In this document: in pieces, positions 1 through 11,759 of the stretch
Layout of the letters: each line of letters starts with the position of its first letter
How positions within the stretch are numbered: the first letter of the stretch is position 1
Assembly: GCF_965638725.1 (NCBI RefSeq)
Contig: NC_134963.1
Span: 9,576,501 to 9,640,500 of the forward strand
DNA length: 64,000 bases
Origin: Aptenodytes patagonicus
Taxonomy: Eukaryota > Chordata > Aves > Sphenisciformes > Spheniscidae
Direction of reading: 5' to 3'
The notes under the pieces: generated by a model
Seen by the model: only the letters and a program-made list of their open reading frames with translations
Told to the model about the DNA's origin: nothing
The model's database searches: none
Position numbers and translations under genes: made by a program

Positions 1-480
1 TTTGGGCAAAGCTACTCATTAGTGCTTCAGGAACTTTGGGAGAATTATCGTTTGATGCTCTCGGCCAAGGATAACACTGTCCAGTTTTCATTATACACCT
101 TCTAATTGCAACAACTACATGAAAGTCGTTGCTTTGGCCAAGGAATGGGAACGGTCACGCTGACGATGGCACCTGTGAGACTGAGCAGCTGTGACAAGCC
201 TTGCCCTGCCCCAGGAACAGCCACCCCCAAATCAGGAGCACGGCTCCCACGGGCACAGCGCGGCCGCGCTGCTGGGAAGGGCAGTGAGAGCACGGGCGAG
301 CAAGGGCGAGCTCCACTCCTGCTCTCTGGGGGTGGTATCTCTGCCGTTATTCTAGCTGCTGCCCTGTCATCCCCTGGCCCTCGAGAGCTCTGAAGTGTTA
401 GGGGAACAACCCCTCCGGCCTGGGCCTTCAGATCAGTGCTTGTTTCGGATGGGCTGAGACTAGATCTGCTCATTGTACTC

Positions 481-1330
481 TTTGAGCCTAAAAAAAGGCT
501 CGTCTGAGGTTAGTGCTTTACCTAACACGCTGTCTTGAGAAGAAAAGGTCAGTGAGACTTTTGAAATAAAAATGTTTCCATCTCAGTTGAGAAAAAGCCC
601 AGATGGGTGAGCAAAGTTTAGAAAAGGGAAAGAATTGAGCAAGCAAGCAATACTGTGAGAAGCTGATAAGAGGAGCTCTAGCAGGAGAATAGGGGAGCCT
701 TGTCTATCAGCCTATTAAAGGCTATTCTTACAAGTTTTTTTTCTTTTCATTAATACGCAGAGTGAATAGAACATTGAATAAAAATCAGTACTTACTGCAC
801 AATTGTAGGATTGAAAGGTAACTGTCAACAGAAGGATTGGGGTGACAAAAGGGGCCATTTCAGTGCTTAGCAAATGATTTTCGGCTTGTCATTTCAATAG
901 GCCGTGTTTTTCAGAGATTGTGTTTTTTTGAATAGCGTTTATTACCATGCTTTTTAAAAATTTCATGTTGTCTCTTTGCAGGCACCATTCATTTGCAGAT
1001 GCAGTATTCCTTTTTGGTTGTCAGAGGGATACTGCTTTAGAAAAATAAAGTACAGTCGTCCAGTGAGAAAAAGGATTCTCTTGTGAAGCTAATGGCTGGG
1101 AGAAAAACAATCGGGGCAGCTCCTACCTTCTTGCCAGCCTGACCCAGTTTCTCCCACTGTTCTTTATTCATGATCGCGTGGGCCACCGGTTCTCTCCATT
1201 TCAAATTACAAGTACGATGCTGAGTAAGATAAAACTTTTTTAACAGAAAGCCCATCTTCCTTAATGCTCCAATTTTGCAGCGGGAGACCCTAAAATACAA
1301 ATAGGTCTCCTATCTCTCGCCTACAGACAA
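481..1330. other. AT-rich non-coding block
   Basis: No gene is visible. The stretch is AT-rich with homopolymer runs and no long open frame. A pyrimidine tract followed by CAG near 965-982 and an AATAAA at about 1043 could mimic a terminal exon, but no conserved protein or donor-bearing upstream exon accompanies them. The GC-richer first 480 bases also hold nothing I recognise. Confidence 0.5.
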
Positions 1331-1410
1331 GAGGTCTAATTTTGCAGTCTTTATTCAGACAAAATCCCATTTACCTCAATGGGGGCTTTGCTTGAATAAG
1401 CAGTGGGCAA
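1331..1410. mobile_element. Ancient palindromic (MITE-like) repeat relic
   Basis: Two diverged inverted arms are visible. The left arm, 1351-1371, carries TTATTCA, CAAA and CCCATT. The right arm, 1378-1399, carries AATGGGGG, CTTTG and GAATAA, which is its approximate reverse complement. From memory, the arrangement (a TGCAGT-type edge, CAGGCAAAACTCCCATT, then CAATGGGAG...TTTGCCTGA) matches a palindromic repeat abundant in turtles and crocodilians and found as old relics in birds. I cannot give its library name. No target-site duplication is discernible, as expected for an old copy. Confidence 0.55.
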
Positions 1411-1980
1411 TTAATGCTCAGACTTTACAAAAGAGATACGTGGGGTGTTTAACGCATTGTGCGTATGCCCGAGAGGAGAAGCTAAGTGACAAAGTTTTAC
1501 GGTTATCTGCTTTAAATAAAATCTTTGAAAACATGTGTTGGTTTAATCAAAATGATCATGTTCATTGCTACATAATTGCTCGCATAGGTCCAGAATTTGC
1601 ATGACACTGTATACTATGCAATAGCGGTTAAAAGGACTTGCATTAGGATTTCATATCATTTTAACAAAAACCACCATTTTTGGCACCCTGGGCTCCTAAG
1701 TAGAGAGTAATCTAGAATTAGTGAGAAATAGATTTCATGGCTTTAAGTCACTTTATAGTGTGCAGGTCTTGAACCCTGATCTTTTGTAAATTGAACCACT
1801 TGTGAAAAAACAAAGGGCTCTAATCCTTTTAAACTGCCACTGCACATCCCTGGCCCAGTGCCCTTGAGAAGTGATTTAAATGGCATTGAGTATGGCAGTT
1901 CAAAACATACTCAAATCTGTTAAGAGGCTGATATCTATGAAGGGAATGGAAGCAGGGTAAAAAAAAGCTAATTAAAAGTA
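1411..1980. other. AT-rich non-coding block, possible conserved element
   Basis: No gene. The block contains clustered homeodomain- and GATA-like words (ATAATTGC, GTTATCTGC near 1501-1511, TTTAATCA). The 70-codon open frame inside it resembles no known protein and has no codon bias. It could be a conserved non-coding element, but only alignment could show that. Confidence 0.3.
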
Positions 1981-4250
1981 TTGATGAGTCTGCCAGAGAG
2001 AATAATATCCTTCAGCCCTCTGAAAATCACCCAGAGCAAGACCGGGATCCTCCTGAAACAGCCGCTACAGCAAGGAGGAGAGGGACGGCTGCGAGGAGGA
2101 GGGTACCAGGCGGCTCTTTTAAGTGCTTGCTGGTGCTGGAGAGGGGCAGGACGAGCTCCCCAGTGCAGGTCAGTGCCTTGCATGTCACCGGCGCTGGCCG
2201 GGGCTGTGCACCAGCACGCCCTGCCACCCGCTCCGAGGGATCCCGGCTGGATCCCAGCTCCCGAGTGGATCCTGGACCACTTCCCCGGGACTGGCACATC
2301 ACTTGCTGCTTTTCCTCTTCCACAACAGCCTCCGTGACAGGTGATTCAAGGCAGCCCCAGCTGAAACCCCAGCAGGGCCAGCAGCAGTGGCCGGAGATGC
2401 TGGGGCAGCTGAGAGCCCTGGCCGGCCCCTTCGGTAGGGCACAGGCTTCGGCCACGGGTCCCAGCCTGGGTGGGCAGCGGGCAGGGAGCTGCCCCCAGAC
2501 ATCCCCCTGGGGCTGCTCCCACCTCTTGCTCTGTGTGGGGCCTCTCCTGCCATTTTAACAGCCCATATGGTCAGAAAAATCTGTGCTCGCAATTAGGGAC
2601 ACTGTTTAGAAGATCACTGCCCAGTGCGCAGCTCTGTAGTCTGCAGTCTTGTAGTCTCCAACCCAGCTCAGGGGAGGGTTTTGCCTCTTAATACCCCTTT
2701 TTTCCCTTTTCTCCAAAACACAAGACACCACTTGTGAACTATCCCAGGTGACCTGGAGTTTTCTGTGTTAAATAAACATTACTAATTCAAAAGCACTTTT
2801 CTTTTCAACAGCTAGAATTAAATCAGAACTCTTTCCCGAGGAGCCGCAGCAATAATGGGTGTGTTAATGAGGATTATCCTTCCTGCCAGCCCCAAGGAAC
2901 AGCTGATAAATCAACAGACCCGTCATACGAGCGCTCCTCCCCGTCTCCCTGGTCTGCAGGCCCCGGCAAGGTGTGCGGCAGTGGCGGTGGGGAGAGGCAC
3001 GCACGGTGTGTCCCCCGGCAGGCGGCCGTGCTCACGGGGGTGCTGGCCATGGGGTGGAGGGCCGGGGTCCACCCGCACCGCACAGCCCCGTGCGCTGGGC
3101 AGAGATCCTGCCGTTGTCACCGCTTTGCCTGGCCAGATCCTCCTCATCTCAGCCACCACAGCTCCTGAAACCAAACATGCCAGGCTGGCAAAGCATCGCC
3201 CAGCGCCGCGCTCTGGCATCCCACCTCTCCTCTGCATGCGCAGGGAAGGACTCCTGGCCTATTCTTTTTTTTTGCACCGCCCGTTTGTATGTCACCCTCT
3301 ACTGTCCCTCTCCCAGGGCCCCGTGGGAGCTCTCGTTACTCCAGGTGTCTGCAGGGTTGTCCTGACATCTCTGCTGCGTGCCGTGAGCTGTGCCCCGGAG
3401 TGCATTTGTCGGCGTCCCTGACCTCCCGCGCTGACGCCGAGCCGTGTGTGGAGCCTTTTCCACCACAGCAATAAGAGCTGGAGCTCAGGGGCCAGCAAGG
3501 ACAAAATGTTCAGTTTCCTTAGCAATAGCACAAAACCAAGAATTTCACTTTGAAAAACTTAAAAAAAAAAAAAGCACTGTTCTGTAACAAACCTGCTGTC
3601 TGCTCTTCTCCCAGGGGAAAGGCTGAGACAAGGATCTCTGCAATAGAAATGCCTGACTCGGTGTTTAAAGTGCCCTTGTTAGCCCTGCCTTGATGGCTGT
3701 CTTGAGAATCACAGATCCCACAGATATTTAAGGCTATATAATTTGCTTATCTCCTTGTACAGTCTTAAGCAGCCCCTGAAGAAAGAGACAGGCTGTTCCC
3801 TTGCAAACACTTTTGTTTCCAGCTGATGTTCGGGTCACAGCAGAGGCACTGGGTGACAGCACAGGGGACCCCACCCAAAGCACCCACTCCCACACCGGGC
3901 CCCTGTCCTCAAGCAACCCCACGGCACGGCGCGCAGTGGGAGCACAGCCACCACCGGCCACCGGCCGGGACCACCGGCGGCTACTGCTGGCCAGGGGACC
4001 TCCATGGTGCCCAGCTGAGCTGCGGCCCCGTGACCGCCATGGCAGGGGCTGTCGGGGATGCTTTCTGCAGGATCCGGCCTCTTATCCCAGCTGTTTCAGC
4101 GGGGTTTCAGAGTGCCACTCTGCCCTCCCCCTGCACCGGAGCTGTGCGCCCATGTTCAGGCACCCAGCAGCCGTTTTCTCGTGCCGTGGCCCATCCCGCT
4201 CCCAGCCCTCTCCACGCAGCAGTCGGTGGTGGCTTCCCCAAAGCCTCGCA
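1981..4250. other. GC-rich non-coding stretch
   Basis: No gene is recognised. Several frames on both strands stay open together over 2.0-2.6, 2.86-3.4 and 3.8-4.26 kb. This reflects high GC and few stops rather than selection on one frame. A run of 13 A lies at 3561-3573. No splice-bounded exon with a recognisable domain was found. Confidence 0.5.
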
Positions 4251-4254
4251 TTGT

Positions 4255-4600
4255 AACTATTGATGGAGAACCAGAATGAAAGGCCAAAGAGCCCGTGTTA
4301 GAGCACTCTCTGGACATTAGTCAGACAAAAGACTTTAAAACAAAGTTCAATTAGGTGTGAAGGAAATTACTGGCTATGCAAGGAACAGCACCCGCTGTGT
4401 GAATTAGAGAGATGATAGAGCAGGAGACAATACGCAGCCCAACATAAACGCATTTGTCTTTGCTCCGCACCAGCCTTCACTGCCAGCTTATGCTTCAAGC
4501 CATGCAAACAGAAGCCTCCTGGCATATTTGGAAGATAGTCAACATTTCCAGCTATAATATTTTAATTATAAAGCATGCGGTTGAGTCAGTTATATGAAGC
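4255..4600. promoter_or_regulatory. Candidate conserved non-coding element with T-box half-site
   Basis: An AT-rich island lies between GC-rich flanks. It carries a perfect T-box half-site, AGGTGTGA, at 4353-4360, set between CAATT and AAATTA words. T-box proteins are known to bind AGGTGTGA. That this island is an enhancer is inference from composition and motif only. Confidence 0.3.
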
Positions 4601-6559
4601 GACCGGCTCAGTGAAAGGCCCAGTGCTGCCAGGTGTGGGCTTTAAATGGGATGCTGGGATAATGTTTCTCCAAAAAGCGAATGGTCTCCTCCCCACAACC
4701 AAGTGCAGAGCTTCCCCACCGCTGCTGGCTGCACTGCCACACCGATTCCAGACACGGTGCCACCATTTCTGCCCAGGAACAAAGCTTTTCGCAGCAGACA
4801 CAGCTACCTTACATCTTCCGGGAAAGCCCGTGAGACACAGCAGATGAGGATCTGCGGTGTCTCCAGCACAGTCTCTTGGGCAAAGGGCAGCTGAAGCATC
4901 CACAGACTCTCTCTGGAGGCAGAAGCAGTTCCTGCTTCATTGCTGCAAACTTGTGTTTGGCTGGAATTTTCTGAGGACTTTTCCAGCTGCCGGCATATCT
5001 CCTACATCCCCGATTCCTCATCTCCTCTGTGCCATCCATCCTTCCTTCCCAAGTATCGTCACGTGTGCCTCTCTCATAGCCTTTCCACAAGCACCAGGAA
5101 TTGCTCTGGTTGCAGAGCTGTGGTACCTCAGACAAGAACAGCTGAGCAGCACTGAAAGGCTGTTGTGTCCCTCGGTATCACTACTGGGAAATAAAACACA
5201 GAAAAACGAATTCAACAAGGAAATAATAAAAAAACAGTCATTGCTAAATGCAATAGATGCCGAGTGCCCAGGGATAACATAAAGGGAACCTGAGAGCTGG
5301 AGACATGAAGTCCCAAAGTCCTGGGAGATTAGACAGGAATGCCATGTTGCAGTGCAGGGATTTTGCCTTGACAGGGCAGGGACCGTCTTGACACTAAATC
5401 AAAGTTTGAGAAGTTCTCATCTGAATTGGTACGTGAGCCCTGGCAAAGGCGGCAGCAGCGAGCGTGCGGTGTTAAACTGCGGACGCCTCGAATGCCATTT
5501 GGGCATGTATAGGAATCTGGGCTGCACAACTGCTATCCAGGAGCTGGACAGGGACAACTGATTGTATTTTAATTGCAGGCTCAGTATGAAACAAGGTGTG
5601 GGCCAAAGTGCAGCTACAATAGGTGCGGCGCCAAGAAGGATTTGGTGCCAGCAATAGATACTCTGGCAAACTCAGCCCTACAGCTCCAATTATGGGACTT
5701 CTCTTATACCACTGTCTCTAAACATTGGCTTCTGACTGCAGTGCCTTATGCCAAATTGTAATCGCCCTCATTCTACTAATGGTCAAAATGCTCAGAGTCC
5801 AAACGGGATATAATAATCACCGAGGAGGAGAAAGCGCACTTCAGAGATTATGCTCAGCATAGCGTGTGGCACTATATAGGGAATTGCAACATATGCCATC
5901 GCACTGTGATTACCTCACAGGATCTGGAAAAATACACTTTTCCTGTTCAGACTCCAAAATGATCATAAATTCAAATGGGTTTTGCAGCTTTCTGTGAGGA
6001 AGACTCTCCAACAAACTCCACCAGCCAGTGAAACGCCAGACCGTCTGCAGAAAGGTACTGGCAGTGCAGTGTCATTCCTCGGAGCGCTAAGAGAGCCCAT
6101 TGACACTGTTCACACCATCATAATAAGCCCTGATTTATAGCTTATTAAAATAGAGTGAGTTGAGATAAAATGCCAGGAATAAAAAAAAAATTACTGGATT
6201 GAGTGCGACTTGGCTTATTGAGTTTGTTTCCTATCTTTTTATAAGGGCTATAAAAACAAACAGCTCTCACTTGACTAAAGAAATCATTCATTAAGTTCCT
6301 CCACTTGCTCCAGCACATCCAGACACAGGCAAATAAATTCCGGGTGTCCCTTTTAGGAGCTCGTCCCAAGAACCACCGGTGGAGCCCATCGGCTCCGGCA
6401 GTGCCACCAGGGCAGGGGCAGGCTGGCGGAGGCATGGTCTGCAGCCGCACCAGGGGGTCCCCGGGGTCTGCGGGGCTGCCCCCCGCCTGGGCAGGGCTCT
6501 CCACCCCAGAGACGTGGCCAGCCAGGTTCACATCCAGCCCACTGAGACGTGGCGATAAA
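4601..6559. other. Mixed-composition non-coding stretch
   Basis: No gene is recognised. The part at about 5760-6190 is AT-rich (runs such as GATATAATAATCACC and TTTATAGCTTATTAAAAT) and may be a conserved element. The open frames at 4.58-5.28 kb overlap one another on both strands and match no family. Sequence at 6360-6555 is GC-rich and leads into the pentanucleotide array. Confidence 0.4.
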
Positions 6560-6719
6560 GGGAAGGGAAGGGAAGGGAAGGGAAGGGAAGGGAAGGGAAG
6601 GGAAGGGAAGGGAAGGGAAGGGAAGGGAAGGGAAGGGAAGGGAAGGGAAGGGAAGGGAAGGGAAGGGAAGGGAAGGGAAGGGAAGGGAAGGGAAGGGAAG
6701 GGAAGGGAAGGGAAGGGAA
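6560..6719 (+). repeat. (GGGAA)32 perfect pentanucleotide microsatellite
   Basis: Thirty-two uninterrupted GGGAA units fill 160 bp with no substitution visible. The G-rich strand has 32 GGG runs separated by two-base AA loops, so any four neighbouring units meet the usual intramolecular G-quadruplex rule. The complementary strand is pure TTCCC. The tract is a homopurine mirror repeat and could also form triplex DNA. Perfection over this length suggests recent slippage and probable length polymorphism. Open frames through it (GREGK-type or PSLPF-type repeats) are artefacts of the array. Confidence 0.99.
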
Positions 6720-7160
6720 AGCCTGAGCAGCTGGGGAAGAGAAGGAGGAGCCTGAGGCAAAATTTATTTCTGTCAACTGGTGGTCTATTTCCCTGATACC
6801 ATTTCCTTGTATACAGATAAGGAGTTATCTTAAATGACCATGTCTTTTTCAATTTGTACTTAACAGTCAGTCCCATTTTCCTTATATGATACTATCACAG
6901 CAGGATGAAAAATGCATTACAATAATCCCTGAGGATCTTCATATATCAATATCAAATGGTCTGAAATTGACCTGTTATAAAAACCAGCCTTTCAAGTCAG
7001 AAAAAACTTAAATAAAAAAGCAAATTTCAGAGCTTGCAGTATGCTCCATAACCCAAATACTCAGGCACAAAGAGCAACGTTTCCAGAATATTTAATGAAA
7101 ACAAACCTTCAACATCCATGAAAAAAATATTCTTACTATTGATATATCTGCTTAACATTT
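6720..7160. other. AT-rich non-coding block
   Basis: No gene. It is AT-rich with many A runs and words such as ATATCAATATC and AATATTTAATG. It follows the pentanucleotide array directly. It may be a conserved element, but no specific motif stands out. Confidence 0.3.
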
Positions 7161-8990
7161 GCTGCACCTTGGAGGAATGCTAACCCTGGGCCGGACTGAC
7201 GCATAAGCAGCCAAATTAGGTTGCGCCACTGATTCCAGGACCAGCGATTTAGCGCCGGGAATTTTCCCCCCAGCCTGCACAAGCTGGAGTGGCGGCAGCT
7301 GGAGAAGAGGAAGAGAAAGCGGCTGAAGCCAACAGCACCTCAGTTCTGCCCCGGCCAACCTGCTCGGTGCGTGGCACTGCCGATACCCGGCTCTGCTCCA
7401 GAGTGGGCAGGGGCAGAGGGAGCCCTGGCACCGGGGGGTCAGGAACAAGCTTGCTGGCCCCTGAGCTCCCTCAAGCTCCCCTGCAGGCTGGAGGTGCAAG
7501 GAGCACAGGAGACACAGCGTCAAGCCCTGAACATTTTTCCTGCAGCTTTTTAAAACTAAAATGTACCTCCAGGCTTTTCCACACAATGCAATGAGAGGAC
7601 GGTGCACTTCTCTGGGATAACACCCATAGCTGCAGCTCAGGCTCCAGCTGGGCTCGCCCCTCGCTCACTTGCAAATGCTTGCAGCAAGAGGAGCCGAGAG
7701 AAGCCTGGGGTTGCTTGGAGGCAAAGAGGCTCTCTCCATTCAGCACATGTTTGCAATAAGTACAAACACCACATTATCACACCACTTTATACTGCCTTAA
7801 CTATCGGTACACATTTCCCTTCTCGGTATCACAGCTATTGGGGATTTGTCATCCAAATTAGAGCTAAAGATACAAAAATACCTGAACAGAGCCTAATCAG
7901 AAGAAGCTGTTTCTGTTGTGAGTTATTGGCCCACCACAAGCCAGTAGGAAAAAAAAAGGAAAAAAAAAAGAGAGAGAGAGAAAAGGCTGCAAAGGAGACA
8001 TGCACCAGCAGAGCAGCCTGCACCTAAAGCGAGTCTGGGGCAAGTTCCAACCACAGCCAATGCAGACGATGTCTGCTGCTGAAGGAGAGGCAGAGAGGCA
8101 CCTCTTGCCATGAGGGAGGACGCAAAACTCCAGACCCCAACGCCACAAACTCGGGGCACGTTGAAAATCTGGCAAGGGGCCATGCGGTGCCAAGTACAGC
8201 GCTGGGGCCAGCATTCACCAAGGCCACGTCCCCTGCCACGTCCTCGGGGCCAGAGCCCACGGACTCCAGCACCAGCGTGGCACAGGCACCTGTCCTCAAT
8301 GTTGAGAGATGCTGTAGTCCCAAAGCAGAGTCCTCGAGGACCAGGCGGACCTGACGGAGATGGGCACGGACAGGATAGGAAATCGCATATAAAAATAACA
8401 CCATTAAACAAGTTGGGACTCAGCAGCACTTTGCCCAGAGTTCAGGGATTCTCTTCCTTTCCTGCTGCTTTTACCCTCCCGCTCCGGCGACTCTCCCGCG
8501 CGGGGGATCAGGGGCCGCAGGGTTTACACAACACCAGCTCCACCAGCTCTGCCCCGGCGCGGCACTAGACCTGCTGCTTTGGCTCCCAGGCACTGCCCCG
8601 CTCTCACACCCGCCTCTGACGCGTGTCCCACTTTGGCACGCACGGCCTGTGCCATATGGCTGCGGGATGCTCTGCGCCAGGTTTAAATCTTCCATCCCTC
8701 CAGGAAGGTGGAGCTACCATGAAGGAGACGAGTAATGACCGCTCAGAGGAGCTTCAGCCTTGCTGTCCACAGGACAGTCCTCGAGAGAAGGGCTTGCTTT
8801 GTGCCAAGCAGGGCTGTGGCTTTGACCAGCTGCCCATGGTGAGGCATGTGTCCTGTGCCAACTGCAAAAGTTGAGCTGACAAGGGGTCCTGGAGGAGACT
8901 CTGCCAAAGAGGAGACAGCAGTCAGCAGTGTGAATCCTGGCACACGTCTGAAAGGAAGGCCGCCAGCTTTAAGTGAATTTCATGAGAAGT
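7161..8990. other. GC-rich non-coding stretch with internal polypurine run
   Basis: No gene is recognised. A polypurine tract of A runs followed by (GA)n lies at about 7947-7994. Open frames at 7.15-7.75 and 7.9-8.57 kb occur on both strands in several phases and look like chance frames in stop-poor sequence. Confidence 0.45.
7947..7994 (+). repeat. Polypurine A-rich/(GA)n simple repeat
   Basis: Two runs of nine A are separated by GG, followed by about five GA dinucleotides and AAAAGG. Simple low-complexity sequence. It explains the K/E/R-rich end of one open frame and the F/S/L-rich opposite frame. Confidence 0.9.
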
Positions 8991-9920
8991 GCATTGGGCT
9001 ACTTATCATTTTAAATGAGACCTGCATCTAAGATGAGAGACACAGGAGGACGTAAGTAATGTCAGAACAGAGCCCTTTATTAATTAATAAACAAGAGTGC
9101 AAGCTAAAAGCTTTACATCTACCACTGCTAAATGCACAGTTAAAAGCCCTATAATAACCTGTGCTCATAATATATTCCAAGCATTCTGCCTCGCTCTGAA
9201 GTGCATGTGATATGACACCATCTACCTGCTGCAGCATGCAATTAAAATTAAGAAGCGGTTCAGCCTGTGATGAATACGAAGTGAAACACCGCACAGCAAT
9301 ATCACCTGGCAGATCAACCTAATTGTCACGGCATCTGCAATGCCAGAGTTCAGCTGGAATGTATGTGTTCATTACAAATCCTGGCTTTGCTGGGATTTCT
9401 GACGGGGCATTGTGCTCTCGCACACTAACTGAAGCTTGCTGGTGCAGTATAGCTCTCAGCTGATCTTTTTTTAAAATAATACCTAGGGCTTCTTAAATTA
9501 TTTTAAAATCAAGGCACATTTTGATTTACTTGGTTTTCTTCTGCCATCATAAAGAGCATGCCATGTTCCTTACACACAAATTCACATGATCTTGTTCACC
9601 AAGCACAGTTACCATAAGCAAACACACAAAGTAGGTATTAGCAGGCACACATGGCCACTTAGATGCCTACTCATTTGCATACACAAATACTCATTTTGCA
9701 TGCAAAATGTGATTTACAGAAAATGGACATCTAAATCGAAGTCACAACGCTTGTACTAGCACTGGCCGTGGTAATGGCTTTGCCACTGCTGCAGACAATA
9801 TTGACATACATGCTAAATTATTATGAGCACTGTTGATGAAAAGTGCTGTAAAATGGCCAGGCATTATTATTATTTTTACAGCTAAGGGGATTCATTAGCA
9901 TTCATTAATTTTTAAAAGAC
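8991..9920. promoter_or_regulatory. Candidate conserved non-coding element block
   Basis: This is a continuous AT-rich kilobase between GC-rich flanks. It contains TTAATTAATTAATAAA at about 9079-9094, many TAAT cores, an octamer ATTTGCAT at 9673-9680 and an octamer-like perfect palindrome at 9692-9709. This density of homeodomain and POU words, without coding signal, is typical of developmental enhancers. The assignment is inference. Confidence 0.4.
9673..9709. promoter_or_regulatory. Octamer plus 18-bp palindrome (POU-factor-like sites)
   Basis: ATTTGCAT at 9673-9680 is the reverse complement of the canonical octamer ATGCAAAT. Twelve bases further on, 9692-9709 reads CATTTTGCATGCAAAATG, which equals its own reverse complement. 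It holds two overlapping, inverted octamer-like cores (ATGCAAAA). Such symmetrical sites suit POU dimers. Function is inferred from motif only. Confidence 0.45.
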
Positions 9921-10760
9921 ACCTTTGGAGTGGGTCAGTATTATTATCTCCTCTGTCCTGGCCTCCCCTCTGTACAGCAGGAATACGCAGCCTGCCTGGC
10001 ACTACAGAGGAGGAGAGGCTGTGAGGCGTCAGAGATGGCCCCCTTCCCTTTCCCCTTGCAGAGCAGCTGATTTCCAACAAGTCCACCCTGCTCAGAGCAA
10101 TGCCAAGGATACCTTTTAAGAGGATTATGAGGACAGTATCTCTAATACTGACTTCATGAGAGACCCTGGGAACTTCCAACAGTTGATGTGTTTGGCAAAG
10201 ACTCCCCGCCACTGAGCCTCCAGGCACGGCATCGCCCACAGCCCCTCTCACCGTGTGTGCCGTCCCAGACGCCGCTGGGATGACGGCGTTGGTGCGGCCG
10301 TGCCAGTGGTGCCCTGTGGATCAGGGGATTGGGAAGCACCGAGCAACCTCTTCGTAAAGACAGCAAACAGGTGAAAGATGAGACCTCCACGCCCGAGGGA
10401 GAGGACTTCTTGCCCCAACCAGCTGAAGGCAGAGCCCATAAGACCAGTGAACCTCCCCGCTGACGCCAGCAGCCCTGCACCCGGGTCGTGTCCAGCCTGC
10501 ACTCCTGGAAGACAGCTCCGTACATCCCGCGCCTCCACCACGAGGCTTTCCTGCCTTCCCAGATCTCGTCTTCTGCTTAACTCTTTGGCAGCCTGCTGAA
10601 TACGTGCTCTGGTGCTCTGGTGCACACAAAGAAGTCATTCTGGGAAATCCTGGCTTTTGGCATGACTGAGGTTTATAGCAAAAAGTGATCCCATTTTCAG
10701 GCAGATTTCCACTAATGAGAAAAGACTTGACGACCATATGCTCTCCACAGCCTCTCCTGC
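9921..10760. other. Moderately GC-rich non-coding stretch
   Basis: No gene is recognised. Overlapping open frames on the minus strand between 10154 and 10737 are in different phases and share no known domain. The words TATTATTATCTCC and CTCTGTACAGCAGGAAT near 9940-9983 faintly recall a MIR-type SINE core but are too weak to call. Confidence 0.4.
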
Positions 10761-11640
10761 TTACTGCTAGTTCCTTCCACTTTCTTCTTCATAATAGGGA
10801 AGAGACATGATAAATTTCTGTGCTGTTTCGATATTATATTAGGACTGTTAGGCTTACCCACGTTAAATCAAAGAAATTAAAGAAAACAGCAGGATATCAA
10901 AATTAAATACTTCTTTAAGACTGTGCTGTATAGCTTGACGGGCCAACCTCCTGCACACTGAAGACCAGAGATCCCTTCCCTCCAACTGCATGGCATTAAC
11001 AAAGTGCACGTGACGCAGGTGTGAGTGGAATGCAGGACCCTTTATATATGTATTATCGCACAATTATTTACAAATACATGTGAACAGAAATACAAAATGG
11101 TATTTCTATACAGCTATATGCACAAAAATACATACATCCTCTTACAAAACTTTTTGAGATATTGCAGGTCTCTGCATCCTATAAGAAAATACAGAACTGC
11201 TCTCTCCTTTAGTGCATCTGATTCTGTCTCTCTCATATCTCAGGACAAGAGATCCTTAAAAACTCTGCAAAACTAGAAAAACTTCTTTATCCTTGGCAAC
11301 CCCATAAGCAACGTATTGGAGAGCCAGAGAGGTCTTTTACCTTGCCTCATGGATATAATACCACAGAGGTACAATTTGCATTCCTCTCTCTTTGGCTAGG
11401 TATTATCATTCCTCTTTTAGATTATATTTAGAAAATATGTGTTCGCAGTTAGACTCGGAATGCTTGTTTAAAAGCTTTAATAACAAGGTAATGGGAAATA
11501 TTTCTTTGAAAAGGAACTGGGGTGTTTGTGTGAAAGTCTGGAATTGATGAAATGCAGCAGTCAAAATCGGTCATGTTATATTTACATACAAAACTGCAGC
11601 GGTGCTGTTGATTTGCATGTTAGGGTTGCTTACTGCAGGC
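10761..11640. other. AT-rich non-coding block
   Basis: No gene. The block is AT-rich with ATATTATATTAGG, TTTATATATGTATTA and similar runs. It may be part of a longer conserved block continuing past 11.76 kb. I see no splice-flanked exon. Confidence 0.3.
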
Positions 11641-11648
11641 GACAACGG

Positions 11649-11662
11649 CAACCAGAGGGCGA
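11649..11662 (+). promoter_or_regulatory. Possible CTCF core site
   Basis: CAACCAGAGGGCGA agrees at 12 of 14 positions with the familiar CTCF core CCACCAGAGGGCGC, including the central AGAGGGCG. It sits in a short GC-rich strip between AT-rich blocks, a plausible place for a boundary site. Occupancy cannot be judged from sequence. Confidence 0.35.
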
Positions 11663-11759
11663 GGGAGCCAGCCGCCACTCGGTCCCTGCTGGCAGGCCCG
11701 TTAGGTGCCCGCCTGCTCTAGGGGGGTCACACTGACACACGCGACCGGCACGTAACGCC

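Noticed and set aside
965..1050. Pyrimidine tract-CAG followed by AATAAA, resembling a terminal exon
   Set aside because: No upstream donor, no coding content and no independent support.
6441..6456. CTCF-like GCACCAGGGGGTCC
   Set aside because: Lacks the critical GGC of the CTCF core; match too weak.
6145..6876. Long minus-strand frame with FPSLP repeats and the plus-strand GREGK repeat frame
   Set aside because: Both are translations of the perfect (GGGAA)n array, which is open in every frame.
9940..9983. MIR-type SINE core (TATTATTATCTCC...TACAGCAGGAA)
   Set aside because: Only a few scattered words agree; too short and diverged to support.
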